10,855 nucleotides of DNA from Neisseriaceae bacterium (GCA_017446355.1 JAFSQZ010000105.1:1-10855), one strand, 5' to 3'; numbered from the stretch's first letter, positions 1 through 6,338 are shown. Numbers and translations: made by a program. Notes: a model not told the origin generated them from the sequence alone.

Positions 1-1
1 G

Positions 2-190
2 GTCATGGAACGCCAAGCGATTACCGTAGATAAAGCCAGCGGCATTCAAAATAACGCCAACGATTTTGCCATTGAAACCATGAATAACCCACGCTATCCG
101 TTAGAATTATTATTACGCGTGATTACCGTGAGTTTAGAAACCATGAAAATCGTCAATAACCTGCCAACATTAAATGTGTTGGATAGTTAA
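2..190 (+). CDS. C-terminal end of an unidentified protein (5' truncated by window)
   Basis: An open frame enters from the left edge and ends at TAA 188-190, giving about 62 visible residues. The first methionine codon (5-7) has no visible ribosome binding site and the frame is open upstream of it, so the real start is probably outside the window. The fragment is soluble-looking, with a hydrophobic helix-like stretch (PLELLLRVITVSLETMKIV). No signal peptide or recognisable motif is visible. A perfect DUS lies 9 bases after the stop, a common place for such sequences at gene ends in this family. I do not recognise the protein. That it is coding is inferred from the clean frame and codon use like the neighbouring genes. 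Confidence 0.6.
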   Translation, partial: VMERQAITVDKASGIQNNANDFAIETMNNPRYPLELLLRVITVSLETMKIVNNLPTLNVLDS

Positions 191-198
191 ATAGCACT

Positions 199-213
199 TT
201 CAGGCAGCCTGAA
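199..213 (-). repeat. DNA uptake sequence (AG-simDUS), near-palindromic 15-mer
   Basis: TTCAGGCAGCCTGAA. The minus strand reads a perfect AGGCTGCCTGAA. The 15-mer is palindromic except for its central base. It sits just after the stop of the partial gene. Confidence 0.9.
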
Positions 214-236
214 AATTTAATTCACCTAAACGACAA

Positions 237-276
237 GGAAATTGCTACGCCGTTGCAAGCAATGACTTGCAATGAC
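237..276 (-). repeat. Degenerate REP-like palindrome
   Basis: It begins GGAAATTGCTACG and ends CTTGCAATGAC, with an inner hairpin GCAAG / CTTGC (loop CAATGA). It is a diverged copy of the element at 7261-7302, which in the same orientation begins GGAGATTGCCACG and ends CTCGCAATGAC. The outer ATTGC / GCAAT arms are kept. Confidence 0.6.
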
Positions 277-293
277 AGTAACTGTTAAAAAAA

Positions 294-404
294 TCATTGC
301 ATTACCATTACCACTGCAGTGTAGTGCGGTTTTACCATTTGCAACAAAAGCCGTTGCATATCGCGCTGCGTGATTGCGTCTAATGCCGCAAACGGTTCGT
401 CTAA
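294..404 (-). pseudogene. Eroded fragment of an ABC-transporter ATP-binding protein
   Basis: Reading the minus strand from 404 gives LDEPFAALDAITQRDMQ, then RLLLQMVKPHYTAVVMVMQ and a stop at 294-296. LDEP is a typical Walker B, and ALD is the D-loop next to it. The wording matches ATPases of the nitrate/sulfonate/taurine and thiamine-precursor uptake type (SsuB, TauB and ThiZ-like). The expected H-loop (VTHD) is replaced by VMQ and a stop. Just upstream a run of seven T puts the preceding codons in another frame, and no signature motif (LSGGM/Q) is found before it. About 36 codons survive from a protein normally near 250 residues. The fragment ends about 17 bases short of the REP-like element at 237-276. 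Substrate and family are inferred from a short stretch only. Confidence 0.6.
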
Positions 405-544
405 AAAAATAGGTCAGCTTCGCAATAACAAAAATGGGAGAGTAGGGGGTTAATTTGTGTTTAAATAACAAAAATTTATTCCATTTTTTCAATATGTAAT
501 AGAATTACAAAAAATTACAGAAACAGTTGCCTTTCAATTTTAGT

Positions 545-550
545 TATAAT
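545..550 (+). promoter_or_regulatory. Probable glnA -10 box
   Basis: A perfect TATAAT lies 56 bases before the glnA start codon. No good -35 is found at 16-18 bases: the hexamer there is AACAGT, and TTGCCT (527-532) is too close. It may need an activator or be tolerated as is. No sigma-54 type GG/GC pair with correct spacing is visible. Confidence 0.5.
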
Positions 551-606
551 GTTGAAAGTTAATACTTTTAAAACCCAGCTATTCAAACTACATTTAGGAG
601 CACATT

Positions 607-2022
607 ATGTCTATTGGAGACGTAGTCAAACTCATTGAAGAAAACGATGTTCGTTTTGTTGATTTACGTTTTACCGACACCAAAGGTAAACAACACCATG
701 TTACTGTCCCTGCACGCGTTGTGTTAGAAGACCCAGAAGACTGGTTTGAAAATGGTCAAGCTTTTGATGGTTCTTCAATAGGTGGTTGGAAAGGCATTCA
801 AGCATCAGATATGCAGTTGCGTCCTGATGTTTCCAGCGCATTTATTGACCCTTTTTATGATGATGCTACTGTTGTGCTTACTTGTGATGTGATTGACCCT
901 GCTGATGGTAAAGGTTATGACCGCGACCCACGTTCTATCGCACGCCGCGCCGAAGCTTATTTAAAATCATCAGGTATTGGCGACACTGCATTTTTCGGTC
1001 CTGAACCTGAATTTTGTGTGTTTGACAGCGTGGAATTTGAAACCAGTATGTCTGGCACACGCTACGTTATTCACGCTGAAGAAGCTGCTTGGTCTTCTGG
1101 TAAATCGTATGACGGACAAAACAGTGGACACCGTTTAACCGTAAAAGGTGGCTATGTTCCTGTTCCACCTGTGGATTCAGGACAAGATATGCGTTCACAA
1201 ATGGTGAATTTATTGGAAGAAATTGGCATTCCTGTTGAAGTTCACCATCACGAAGTTGCCGCTGGACAAATGGAAATCGGTACAAAATTTGATACTTTGG
1301 TGCGCCGTGCCGACCAAACCCAAGATTTAAAATACATCGTGCATAATGTGGCACACAATTTCGGTAAAACCGCAACCTTTATGCCTAAACCTATTATGGG
1401 CGACAATGGTTCTGGTATGCACGTTCATCAATCCATTTGGAAAGATGGCAAAAATCTGTTTGCAGGCGATGGTTATGCAGGTTTGTCCGAAACCGCTTTG
1501 TATTACATCGGCGGCATCATCAAACACGCAAAAGCTTTGAATGCGATTACCAATCCATCAACCAATTCTTACAAACGCCTTGTGCCACATTTTGAAGCAC
1601 CTGTGAAATTGGCTTATTCTGCAAAAAATCGTTCGGCATCTATTCGTATTCCAGCGGTAAGCAGTCCGAAAGCCGTGCGTGTGGAAGCGCGTTTCCCTGA
1701 TCCAACAGCGAACCCATATTTGGCATTTGCTGCCTTATTGATGGCTGGTTTGGACGGTATTCAAAACAAAATTCACCCAGGCGACCCTGCAACCAAAAAT
1801 TTATACGACTTGCCACCAGAAGAAGATGCACAAGTCCCCACTGTTTGCGCATCTTTGGAAGAAGCATTGGCTGCTTTGCGTGAAGACCACGAGTTTTTAT
1901 TGCGTGGCGGTGTATTCAGTAAAGATTGGGTAGATAGCTACATTGCTTTCAAAGAAGAAGATGTGCGCCGTATTCGTATGGCACCACATCCATTGGAATT
2001 TGAAATGTATTACTCATTGTAA
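607..2022 (+). CDS. glnA: Type I glutamine synthetase
   Basis: Makes glutamine from glutamate, ammonia and ATP in the cytoplasm and is the main ammonia-assimilation enzyme. The 471-residue length is normal for the dodecameric GSI-beta form. The N-terminal beta-grasp domain is followed by the catalytic barrel. Visible signatures are FDGSSIGGW (53-61), the metal-binding GPEPEF (131-136), HHHEVAAGQ (213-221), KPIMGDNGSGMHVHQS (261-276), NPSTNSYKRL (316-325) and NRSASIRIP (341-349). KNLYDLPPEE contains Tyr400, equivalent to the adenylylated tyrosine of the E. coli enzyme, so control by GlnE adenylylation is likely (inference). The start is supported by AGGAG at 596-600, six bases before ATG. The gene appears monocistronic, with hairpins after its stop. 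No ntr genes are adjacent. Confidence 0.98.
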   Translation: MSIGDVVKLIEENDVRFVDLRFTDTKGKQHHVTVPARVVLEDPEDWFENGQAFDGSSIGGWKGIQASDMQLRPDVSSAFIDPFYDDATVVLTCDVIDPADGKGYDRDPRSIARRAEAYLKSSGIGDTAFFGPEPEFCVFDSVEFETSMSGTRYVIHAEEAAWSSGKSYDGQNSGHRLTVKGGYVPVPPVDSGQDMRSQMVNLLEEIGIPVEVHHHEVAAGQMEIGTKFDTLVRRADQTQDLKYIVHNVAHNFGKTATFMPKPIMGDNGSGMHVHQSIWKDGKNLFAGDGYAGLSETALYYIGGIIKHAKALNAITNPSTNSYKRLVPHFEAPVKLAYSAKNRSASIRIPAVSSPKAVRVEARFPDPTANPYLAFAALLMAGLDGIQNKIHPGDPATKNLYDLPPEEDAQVPTVCASLEEALAALREDHEFLLRGGVFSKDWVDSYIAFKEEDVRRIRMAPHPLEFEMYYSL

Positions 2023-2036
2023 GCAATGGCGTAAAC

Positions 2037-2086
2037 AATGGATTGAATGTTTCAGGCAGGGTAAATGACATTTAATCCATTATTTT
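2037..2086 (+). terminator. First hairpin after glnA
   Basis: AATGGATTGAATGT (2037-2050) pairs with ACATTTAATCCATT (2068-2081), with one G-T pair. ATTTTG follows. The loop holds a degenerate DUS, TTCAGGCAGG. It is a plausible intrinsic terminator with a short T tract. Confidence 0.55.
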
Positions 2087-2088
2087 GA

Positions 2089-2155
2089 ACAAAGCGAATA
2101 ATCTTATGTTTCAATAGCTTAAACAAAGATTTTTCGCTTTGTTTTGCTTTGTTTT
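2089..2155 (+). terminator. Second hairpin after glnA with T-rich tail
   Basis: ACAAAGCGAA (2089-2098) pairs perfectly with TTCGCTTTGT (2133-2142) and is followed by TTTGCTTTGTTTT. The loop is long (34 bases), which weakens the call. Confidence 0.4.
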
Positions 2156-2172
2156 AAATATCAAACAGCAAC

Positions 2173-2215
2173 AACGCGCTAATGATTTTAGCGTGTTTTG
2201 TGCTTTCATTTTTTT
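2173..2215 (+). terminator. Intrinsic terminator
   Basis: AACGCGCTAA (2173-2182) pairs with TTAGCGTGTT (2188-2197), a ten-pair stem with one G-T pair and a five-base loop. TTGTGCTTTCA and then a run of seven T follow. It is the best-formed of the three hairpins between glnA and hemE. Confidence 0.65.
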
Positions 2216-2433
2216 ACACGGGTTGTTTTGAATTTTTTTGCAAAACCGATTGTTGCGTATTCATTATTTTGATGTTTGCCCAAAGTGTACATTTATTAAC
2301 TGTTATAGCGAGATTTTAGATAAATTTTGATGTAACCATCTTCTCAATATCCAGCTGCCTGAAAGTTCTTCGTTGTTTGTAGATGGACTATATTTGGCTT
2401 TGCCAAGCTTTGCAATGATGAGTGTTTTCAGGT

Positions 2434-2448
2434 TTCAGGCTGCCTGAA
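2434..2448 (+). repeat. DNA uptake sequence (AG-simDUS), near-palindromic 15-mer
   Basis: TTCAGGCTGCCTGAA, with the perfect 12-mer on the plus strand at 2437-2448. It overlaps the place where the -35 of the hemE promoter would lie. Confidence 0.9.
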
Positions 2449-2461
2449 AAGTGGTATGGCG

Positions 2462-2470
2462 TGCTATAAT
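2462..2470 (+). promoter_or_regulatory. Extended -10 promoter of hemE
   Basis: TGCTATAAT is an extended -10 (TGN before TATAAT), 33 bases before the hemE start. The -35 position at 17 bases reads GCCTGA and belongs to the DUS, so the extended -10 probably carries the promoter. Confidence 0.6.
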
Positions 2471-2503
2471 TACGAAATTTTGTAATCTGAAAAAGAGAAG
2501 AAT

Positions 2504-3565
2504 ATGACGACACTGCAAAACGATACTTTTTTACGTGCTTTGTTAAAACAACCTGTTGAATACACGCCGATTTGGTTGATGCGTCAAGCGGGGCGATATT
2601 TGGCAGAATATAAAGCAACACGTGCAAGGGCAGGGGATTTTATGCAGTTGTGCCAAAATGTTGAGTTGGCAACTGAAGTTACCTTGCAACCGATTGATCG
2701 TTTTGATTTAGACGCAGCGATTTTGTTTTCGGATATTTTGACTGTCCCCAATGCGATGGGTTTGGGTTTGTATTTTGAAACTGGCGAAGGTCCAAAGTTT
2801 GAAATCAATTTACAAAGTGAACAAGTGATTCGTCAATTGACCGTGCCTGATATGGCGAAGTTGCGTTATGTGTTTGATGCAGTGGCTTCTATTCGCAAGG
2901 CGTTAAATGGGCGTGTGCCTTTGATTGGTTTTTCAGGCAGCCCTTTTACTTTGGCGTGTTATATGATTGAAGGCAGTGGCAGCAAAGAATGGCGTAATGT
3001 AAAAAATATGATGTATGCTCGCCCTGATTTAATGCATCGTATTTTGGAGATTAACGCGCAAGCGGTTACGCTGTATTTAAATGAACAAATTGCACACGGC
3101 GCACAAGCTGTGCAGATTTTTGATACTTGGGGTGGTGTGTTGTCGCATAAAGCGTTTGCGGAATTTAGTTTGCGCTATATTTCGCAAATTATTAACGGCT
3201 TGAAACGTGAAAATGAATCTCGCCGAGTGCCTGTGATTGTGTTTACCAAAGGTGGTGGACAGTGGCTGGAACAAATGGCAGCTTGTGGCGCAGATGCTTT
3301 GGGCTTGGATTGGACGGTGGATATTGGTCAAGCACGCCGTTTGGTTGGTGATAAGGTTGCGCTGCAAGGTAATTTTGATCCGTTTGCTTTGTTTGGCACG
3401 CAAAAGTCTATTCAGCAAGAAGCCGAAAGTATTTTGGCGGACTTCGGACAGGGCAGTGGACACGTGTTTAATTTGGGACACGGTATTCATCAATTAACCA
3501 ATCCTGAACACGTTAAGGTTTTGGTGGATACAGTTCACCAAGCATCGCGTCAATATCATCTTTAA
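2504..3565 (+). CDS. hemE: Uroporphyrinogen III decarboxylase
   Basis: Removes four carboxyl groups from uroporphyrinogen III to give coproporphyrinogen III in cytoplasmic heme synthesis; no cofactor is used in this family. The 353-residue length is normal. The first family signature PIWLMRQAGRYLAEY lies at 22-36, with substrate-binding Arg27 and Arg31. The essential aspartate is Asp77 in ILFSDILTVP. The second signature is GFSGSPFTLACYMIEG, and DTWGG and NLGHGIHQ follow in the usual order. The start is ATG 2504, with a weak GAGAAG purine tract just before it. The codons for FSGSP (2932-2943) contain a DUS with one mismatch. The gene is followed by a DUS pair, and no other heme gene is adjacent. 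Confidence 0.97.
   Translation: MTTLQNDTFLRALLKQPVEYTPIWLMRQAGRYLAEYKATRARAGDFMQLCQNVELATEVTLQPIDRFDLDAAILFSDILTVPNAMGLGLYFETGEGPKFEINLQSEQVIRQLTVPDMAKLRYVFDAVASIRKALNGRVPLIGFSGSPFTLACYMIEGSGSKEWRNVKNMMYARPDLMHRILEINAQAVTLYLNEQIAHGAQAVQIFDTWGGVLSHKAFAEFSLRYISQIINGLKRENESRRVPVIVFTKGGGQWLEQMAACGADALGLDWTVDIGQARRLVGDKVALQGNFDPFALFGTQKSIQQEAESILADFGQGSGHVFNLGHGIHQLTNPEHVKVLVDTVHQASRQYHL
2932..2943 (-). repeat. DUS with one mismatch inside hemE
   Basis: TTCAGGCAGCCC on the plus strand equals GGGCTGCCTGAA on the minus strand, 11 of 12 matches to AG-simDUS. It codes for the conserved FSGSP of HemE. Confidence 0.7.
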
Positions 3566-3575
3566 TTTTGAGTGT

Positions 3576-3612
3576 TTCAGGCAGCCTGAATATATTTTTC
3601 AGACAGCCTAAA
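3576..3612. repeat. Perfect DUS plus degenerate DUS in tandem after hemE
   Basis: TTCAGGCAGCCTGAA (3576-3590) is followed after seven bases by TTCAGACAGCCTAAA (3598-3612). Because each copy is near-palindromic, the two can pair as a 15-base stem with three mismatches and a TATATTT loop. DUS pairs serve as terminators in Neisseria. No T tract follows here, so a terminator role for hemE is only possible. Confidence 0.6.
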
Positions 3613-3641
3613 ATGCGTGATGAGATTATTGATTAAATGGT

Positions 3642-3965
3642 ATGAATGTTCGTTTTAAATCAAGCGTTGAACATCAAAAAAACAGAAGATGGACACGGTT
3701 TTTCCAAAACATTATTTGGACTTATCTGCCAAATTTTGTTTTATTCATTACTGCTTTAAAAGGGACGTTTAAACACAAGATAATGTTTTTTGGATTACCA
3801 TTATTAACATCAATGATTATTCTCTTTTTTGCGCTGGAATATGCAAGCAGAAAAACCAAACTCATCACATACGCAACATTAAGACAAGAACATTTTTTTT
3901 GGGACAATGCTATATTTGGTGTGATGTTGTTTTTGGTATTGATGCTTATCGTTTGGTTAAGTTAA
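3642..3965 (+). CDS. Small membrane protein of unknown function
   Basis: A 107-residue protein with a basic N-terminus (KSSVEHQKNRRWTR) and three likely membrane segments, near 24-41, 47-66 and 89-107. The last runs to the C-terminus (LFLVLMLIVWLS). No ribosome binding site of normal strength precedes ATG 3642, so the start is uncertain. The next gene begins 11 bases after its stop, and its ribosome binding site overlaps the TAA, so the two are probably cotranscribed. I recognise no family. Its AT content is high, but the coding frame is clean. Confidence 0.65.
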   Translation: MNVRFKSSVEHQKNRRWTRFFQNIIWTYLPNFVLFITALKGTFKHKIMFFGLPLLTSMIILFFALEYASRKTKLITYATLRQEHFFWDNAIFGVMLFLVLMLIVWLS

Positions 3966-3976
3966 AAGGAAACTTA

Positions 3977-4270
3977 ATGAGTCATATAGATTTGGCGGTT
4001 TTATTTTTATTACTGGGTATTTTGTTTATTACACTGACCGTATTGTTTCAAATGTACGTTGCCATCAGCGAAAGTTACACGATTGACCGATACAAAAACA
4101 CGCCCAAAATGTTGTGGGTGGCGGTGAGCTTGTTTTTCACATTCAGTCTTTCTGTTTACTATTTTTGTCCCAATTCGCGCAAAAAAGGCATAGTGTTTTT
4201 TATTTTAGGTGCGATTGGTGTTGGTTGTTACGGCGCAGGTATGTATTTTAAACATTTAGCACAAGCCTAA
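3977..4270 (+). CDS. Small membrane protein of unknown function
   Basis: A 97-residue protein. The frame stays open back to 3899, but ATG 3977 is chosen because AAAGGAA (3965-3971) lies five bases before it, and the resulting N-terminus MSHIDLAVLF leads straight into a membrane helix. Three likely membrane segments lie near 6-30, 46-64 and 72-91, with polar connectors (SESYTIDRYKNTPK and CPNSRKK). It lies directly behind the other small membrane protein and shares its probable transcript. A DUS follows its stop with no gap. I recognise no family and propose no function. Confidence 0.75.
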   Translation: MSHIDLAVLFLLLGILFITLTVLFQMYVAISESYTIDRYKNTPKMLWVAVSLFFTFSLSVYYFCPNSRKKGIVFFILGAIGVGCYGAGMYFKHLAQA

Positions 4271-4285
4271 TTCAGGCTGCCTGAA
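4271..4285 (+). repeat. DNA uptake sequence (AG-simDUS), near-palindromic 15-mer
   Basis: TTCAGGCTGCCTGAA, with the perfect 12-mer at 4274-4285. It fills almost the whole gap between the membrane-protein gene and the TusA-family gene. Confidence 0.9.
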
Positions 4286-4293
4286 AGTAAAAA

Positions 4294-4518
4294 ATGGAAG
4301 AACAACTTATTGATTTAACAGGATTAAAATGTCCAATGCCTATTTTGCGCACCAAAAAAGCATTGGCAACATTAGCAAGTGGCAGCATCTTAACGGTGTT
4401 GGCAACCGATAAAAATGCACCAGAAGATTTTGTCGCTTTTTGTCATCACACGGGACACGAATTGTTGCAAAGCAGTGAAGAAAACGGCGTGTTTAAACTG
4501 GTATTAAAACGAAAATAA
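4294..4518 (+). CDS. TusA-family sulfur carrier protein
   Basis: A 74-residue protein of the TusA/SirA/YedF family. Members carry a persulfide on a cysteine and hand sulfur on, for example to tRNA 2-thiouridine modification. The family motif is intact: DLTGLKCPMPILRTKKAL, with Cys13 in CPMP as the sulfur-accepting residue. The rest follows the compact two-layer fold (ILTVLATDKNAPEDF, FCHHTGHELL, FKLVLKRK). It is slightly shorter than E. coli TusA (81). I leave the symbol blank because the sequence cannot separate tusA from its paralogs. No strong ribosome binding site is seen; GAAAG of the DUS end (4283-4287) lies six bases before ATG. pyrC starts 18 bases downstream, so cotranscription is likely although the functions differ. 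Confidence 0.9.
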   Translation: MEEQLIDLTGLKCPMPILRTKKALATLASGSILTVLATDKNAPEDFVAFCHHTGHELLQSSEENGVFKLVLKRK

Positions 4519-4536
4519 ACCGAAAACAAAGGCTTT

Positions 4537-5577
4537 ATGATGCAAACTTTAACCATTATCCAACCTGACGATTTTCACTTGCATTTACGCGATGGTGATG
4601 CGATGCAATCAGTTGTTGCATACAGCGCACGTCAAATGGGGCGTGCCTTAATTATGCCCAATTTAAAACCACCCATTAGCACTGTTGCACAAGCTTTGGC
4701 GTATAAAAAACGCATTTTGGCTGCGCTGCCTGAAAACAGCAATTTTCAACCCTTAATGAGCCTTTATTTAACCGACAAAACAACTGTTGAAACCGTGCGC
4801 GAAGCCAAAGCAGCAGGAATTGTTGCTTTTAAACTCTACCCAGCAGGCGCAACCACTAACTCAGACAGTGGCGTAACCGACCTATTTAAATTATTGCCTG
4901 TGTTACAAGAAATGGCAGAACAAAATATGCTCTTTCTGACACACGGAGAAGTTACCGACCCTGAAATTGATATTTTTGACCGAGAAGCAGTATTTATTGA
5001 ACGCGTGATGAAACCAATTTTGGCAAAAGTGCCCAATTTAAAAGTGGTTTTTGAACACATCACCACTGCGCAAGCTGCAAAATTAGTCTGCGAATCAGGT
5101 GATAATGTCGCTGCCACCGTAACGCCACAACATTTAATGTATAACCGTAATCACTTATTAGTAGGCGGTGTACGTCCCCATTTTTACTGTTTACCCATTT
5201 TAAAACGCGAATCGCATCGTCAAGCCCTTGTTGATGCAGTAACAGGTTCATACGCGCACAAATTCTTTTTGGGTACAGACAGCGCACCACACCCAAAAAA
5301 TGCCAAAGAAAATGCTTGTGGTTGTGCAGGCGTATTCAGTGCGCTCACGGCTATTGAACTTTATGCACAAATTTTTGAAGAAAACAACGCATTGGATAAA
5401 TTAGAAGCGTTTGCCAGCAAAAATGGCGCACGCTTTTATGGGCTGCCTGAAAATTCGCGCACCATCACCTTAATCAAACAAAGTCAAAAAGTACCAGAAA
5501 GCGTGGTATTCGGTGATAATGAAGTTGTGCCAATGTGTGCAGGACAAGAAATTCTCTGGTCTATTCAGGAAGCCTGA
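4537..5577 (+). CDS. pyrC: Dihydroorotase (class II)
   Basis: Cyclises N-carbamoyl-aspartate to dihydroorotate in de novo pyrimidine synthesis, as a zinc amidohydrolase in the cytoplasm. The 346-residue length matches the E. coli PyrC type. Metal and catalytic residues are visible: HLHLRDG (His14, His16), Lys99 in AFKLYPAGATTNS (the carbamylated lysine), His136 in LTHGEV, His174 in FEHITT and Asp248 in GTDSAPHP. Two ATGs lie side by side (4537 and 4540). AAAGG at 4528-4532 fits the second slightly better, so the true start may be one codon later. The stop TGA lies inside a near-DUS and is followed at once by an intrinsic terminator. No other pyr gene is adjacent. Confidence 0.97.
   Translation: MMQTLTIIQPDDFHLHLRDGDAMQSVVAYSARQMGRALIMPNLKPPISTVAQALAYKKRILAALPENSNFQPLMSLYLTDKTTVETVREAKAAGIVAFKLYPAGATTNSDSGVTDLFKLLPVLQEMAEQNMLFLTHGEVTDPEIDIFDREAVFIERVMKPILAKVPNLKVVFEHITTAQAAKLVCESGDNVAATVTPQHLMYNRNHLLVGGVRPHFYCLPILKRESHRQALVDAVTGSYAHKFFLGTDSAPHPKNAKENACGCAGVFSALTAIELYAQIFEENNALDKLEAFASKNGARFYGLPENSRTITLIKQSQKVPESVVFGDNEVVPMCAGQEILWSIQEA
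5440..5451 (+). repeat. DUS with one mismatch inside pyrC
   Basis: GGGCTGCCTGAA matches 11 of 12 bases of AG-simDUS and codes for GLPEN in PyrC. A further core-only copy lies upstream in the same gene at 4725-4734 (coding LPEN). Confidence 0.7.
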
Positions 5578-5578
5578 A
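5564..5578. repeat. Near-DUS overlapping the pyrC stop
   Basis: TTCAGGAAGCCTGAA differs by one base from the 15-mer. It contains the pyrC stop TGA (5575-5577). Confidence 0.65.
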
Positions 5579-5580
5579 AA

Positions 5581-5604
5581 AAAACCGCCAAATGGCGGTT
5601 TTTT
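5581..5604 (+). terminator. Intrinsic terminator of pyrC
   Basis: AAAACCGCC (5581-5589) pairs with GGCGGTTTT (5594-5602) around the four-base loop AAAT, and the T run continues to 5604. It is the clearest terminator in the window and could work in both directions. Confidence 0.92.
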
Positions 5605-5650
5605 GGTTTGTTATCTTTTGGGTGTGTTGCCACGCCCATTGGATGTTTGA

Positions 5651-5846
5651 AAATATTATTATTTTTCAAATATTTGTATTGATTTTAAATTCATCATACC
5701 GCTTAAAATGTTATATGCAAAATGTTTATGTTGTTTAGCATTTTGATTGTCTGAAACATTTATACAGCACTGTATAGAGAGTGCTTGACAAAGCTCTCTT
5801 ACGCGAAATTTTTCTAACGTCTATAAAGGTAAAGGAAATTCAAATT
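5651..5846 (+). promoter_or_regulatory. Upstream module, copy 1 (before the GNAT gene)
   Basis: From about 5662 to the start codon this matches the reverse complement of 7045-7221. Shared blocks include TTTTTCAAATA, TTATGTTGTTT, GCATTTTGATTGTCTG, the palindrome around 5761-5776, GTGCTTGACAAAGC, ACGCGAAAT or GCGCGAAAT, and TATAAAGG near the ribosome binding site. A possible promoter is TTGTCT (5747-5752), 18 bases, TGTATA (5771-5776). The palindromic half sites overlap its spacer and -10. A strict consensus TTGACA (5785-5790) is also conserved but has no -10 at a usable distance. Confidence 0.7.
5777..5800 (+). other. GACA-loop hairpin of upstream module, copy 1
   Basis: GAGAGTGCTT and AAGCTCTCTT pair around GACA with one T-T mismatch and one G-T pair. 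The partner copy at 7083-7106 forms a perfect ten-pair stem with the same loop. Confidence 0.7.
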
Positions 5847-6338
5847 ATGTCTTTAATTATTAGAGAATTTAACGCAAACGACTTGCCGCAAATGATAAGT
5901 ATATGGAATGACATTGTTGCAGACGGCACTGCATTTCCGCAAGAAACGCCATTAAATCCACAAACGGCACAAGCCTTTTTTGGTGAACAATCTTTAACTG
6001 CGGTAGCCATCAACGATTTAGGTAAAATAGTCGGTTTATATATTCTGCACCCCAATAATATTGGGCGTTGTGGACACATTGCCAATGCGTCTTATGCGGT
6101 GGATAAAAACTGTCGTGGGCAGAAAATTGGTGAACAATTGGTCAATCATTCTTTGCAACAGGCAGCAAAATTAGGCTTTAAAATTATGCAGTTTAATGCG
6201 GTGGTGGCAAGCAACCAAACCGCTTTGCGTTTATATCAAAAATTGGGTTTTACACAATTGGGTGTCATTAAAAACGGTTTTCGTTTGAACAATGGCGAAT
6301 TTGTGGACATTGTTCCGCATTATATTGAATTGCCCTGA
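5847..6338 (+). CDS. GNAT-family N-acetyltransferase
   Basis: A 163-residue protein with the single-domain GNAT fold, which moves acetyl from acetyl-CoA to an amine; the substrate cannot be read from the sequence. Motif A is ASYAVDKNCRGQKIGEQLV (81-99), in which RGQKIG is the pyrophosphate-binding loop. Motif B is ASNQTALRLYQKLGF (121-135). The tail GVIKNGFRLNNGEFVDIVPHY resembles acetyltransferases of the Mpr1 and phosphinothricin-acetyltransferase-like groups (inference from motifs). The frame is open back to GTG 5781, but that start lies inside the hairpin. ATG 5847 has AAAGGAAA (5831-5838) before it and gives the usual N-terminus (SLIIREFNANDLPQM). The gene is led by the duplicated upstream module and converges on the lipoprotein gene. 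Confidence 0.93.
   Translation: MSLIIREFNANDLPQMISIWNDIVADGTAFPQETPLNPQTAQAFFGEQSLTAVAINDLGKIVGLYILHPNNIGRCGHIANASYAVDKNCRGQKIGEQLVNHSLQQAAKLGFKIMQFNAVVASNQTALRLYQKLGFTQLGVIKNGFRLNNGEFVDIVPHYIELP

Larger units (their letters stand above)
191..606. other. Intergenic region before glnA
   Basis: This 416-base gap contains the DUS (199-213), the degenerate REP-like palindrome (237-276), the ABC ATPase remnant (294-404) and the glnA promoter. Bases 405-520 are AT-rich and I see no further gene or RNA in them. An 88-codon minus-strand frame crosses the region but is in the wrong frame for the remnant and looks non-coding. Confidence 0.7.
2023..2503. other. Intergenic region glnA-hemE
   Basis: This 481-base gap holds three hairpins in its first 190 bases, a DUS core (GCTGCCTGAA, 2354-2363), one perfect DUS (2434-2448) and the hemE promoter. 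Bases 2216-2350 are AT-rich, and I see no gene or RNA in them. Confidence 0.7.

Noticed and set aside
226..492. 88-codon minus-strand frame before glnA
   Set aside because: It overlaps the ABC ATPase remnant in a different frame, has no ribosome binding site and reads through a REP-like element; composition is not protein-like.
1067..1867. Several minus-strand and alternate-plus frames inside glnA, and similar ones in hemE, pyrC, cca, thiD and thiM
   Set aside because: They are shadows of well-identified genes with intact family motifs in the main frame.
3899..3976. Longer N-terminus for the second membrane protein
   Set aside because: It would overlap the preceding gene by 67 bases; ATG 3977 has a well-spaced AAAGGAA and starts directly at a membrane helix.
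5619..5638. Hairpin TGGGTGTG / CACGCCCA after the pyrC terminator
   Set aside because: Eight pairs with one G-T and a TTGC loop are present, but there is no T tract and the strong terminator is already upstream; I assign no function.
5785..5790. TTGACA as a -35 box in the shared module
   Set aside because: Although it is a perfect consensus in both copies, no -10-like hexamer lies 16-18 bases downstream in either; the nearest candidate (TAACGT or TAATGT) is 24 bases away.
5781..5846. GTG start extending the GNAT protein by 22 residues
   Set aside because: The GTG lies in the hairpin arm of the shared module. ATG 5847 has a good ribosome binding site, and the equivalent region before the lipoprotein gene is clearly non-coding.
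5651..5846. Correia-type element
   Set aside because: The upstream modules lack the Correia terminal repeats (TATAG then GGATTAA) and have no terminal inverted repeats that I can find.
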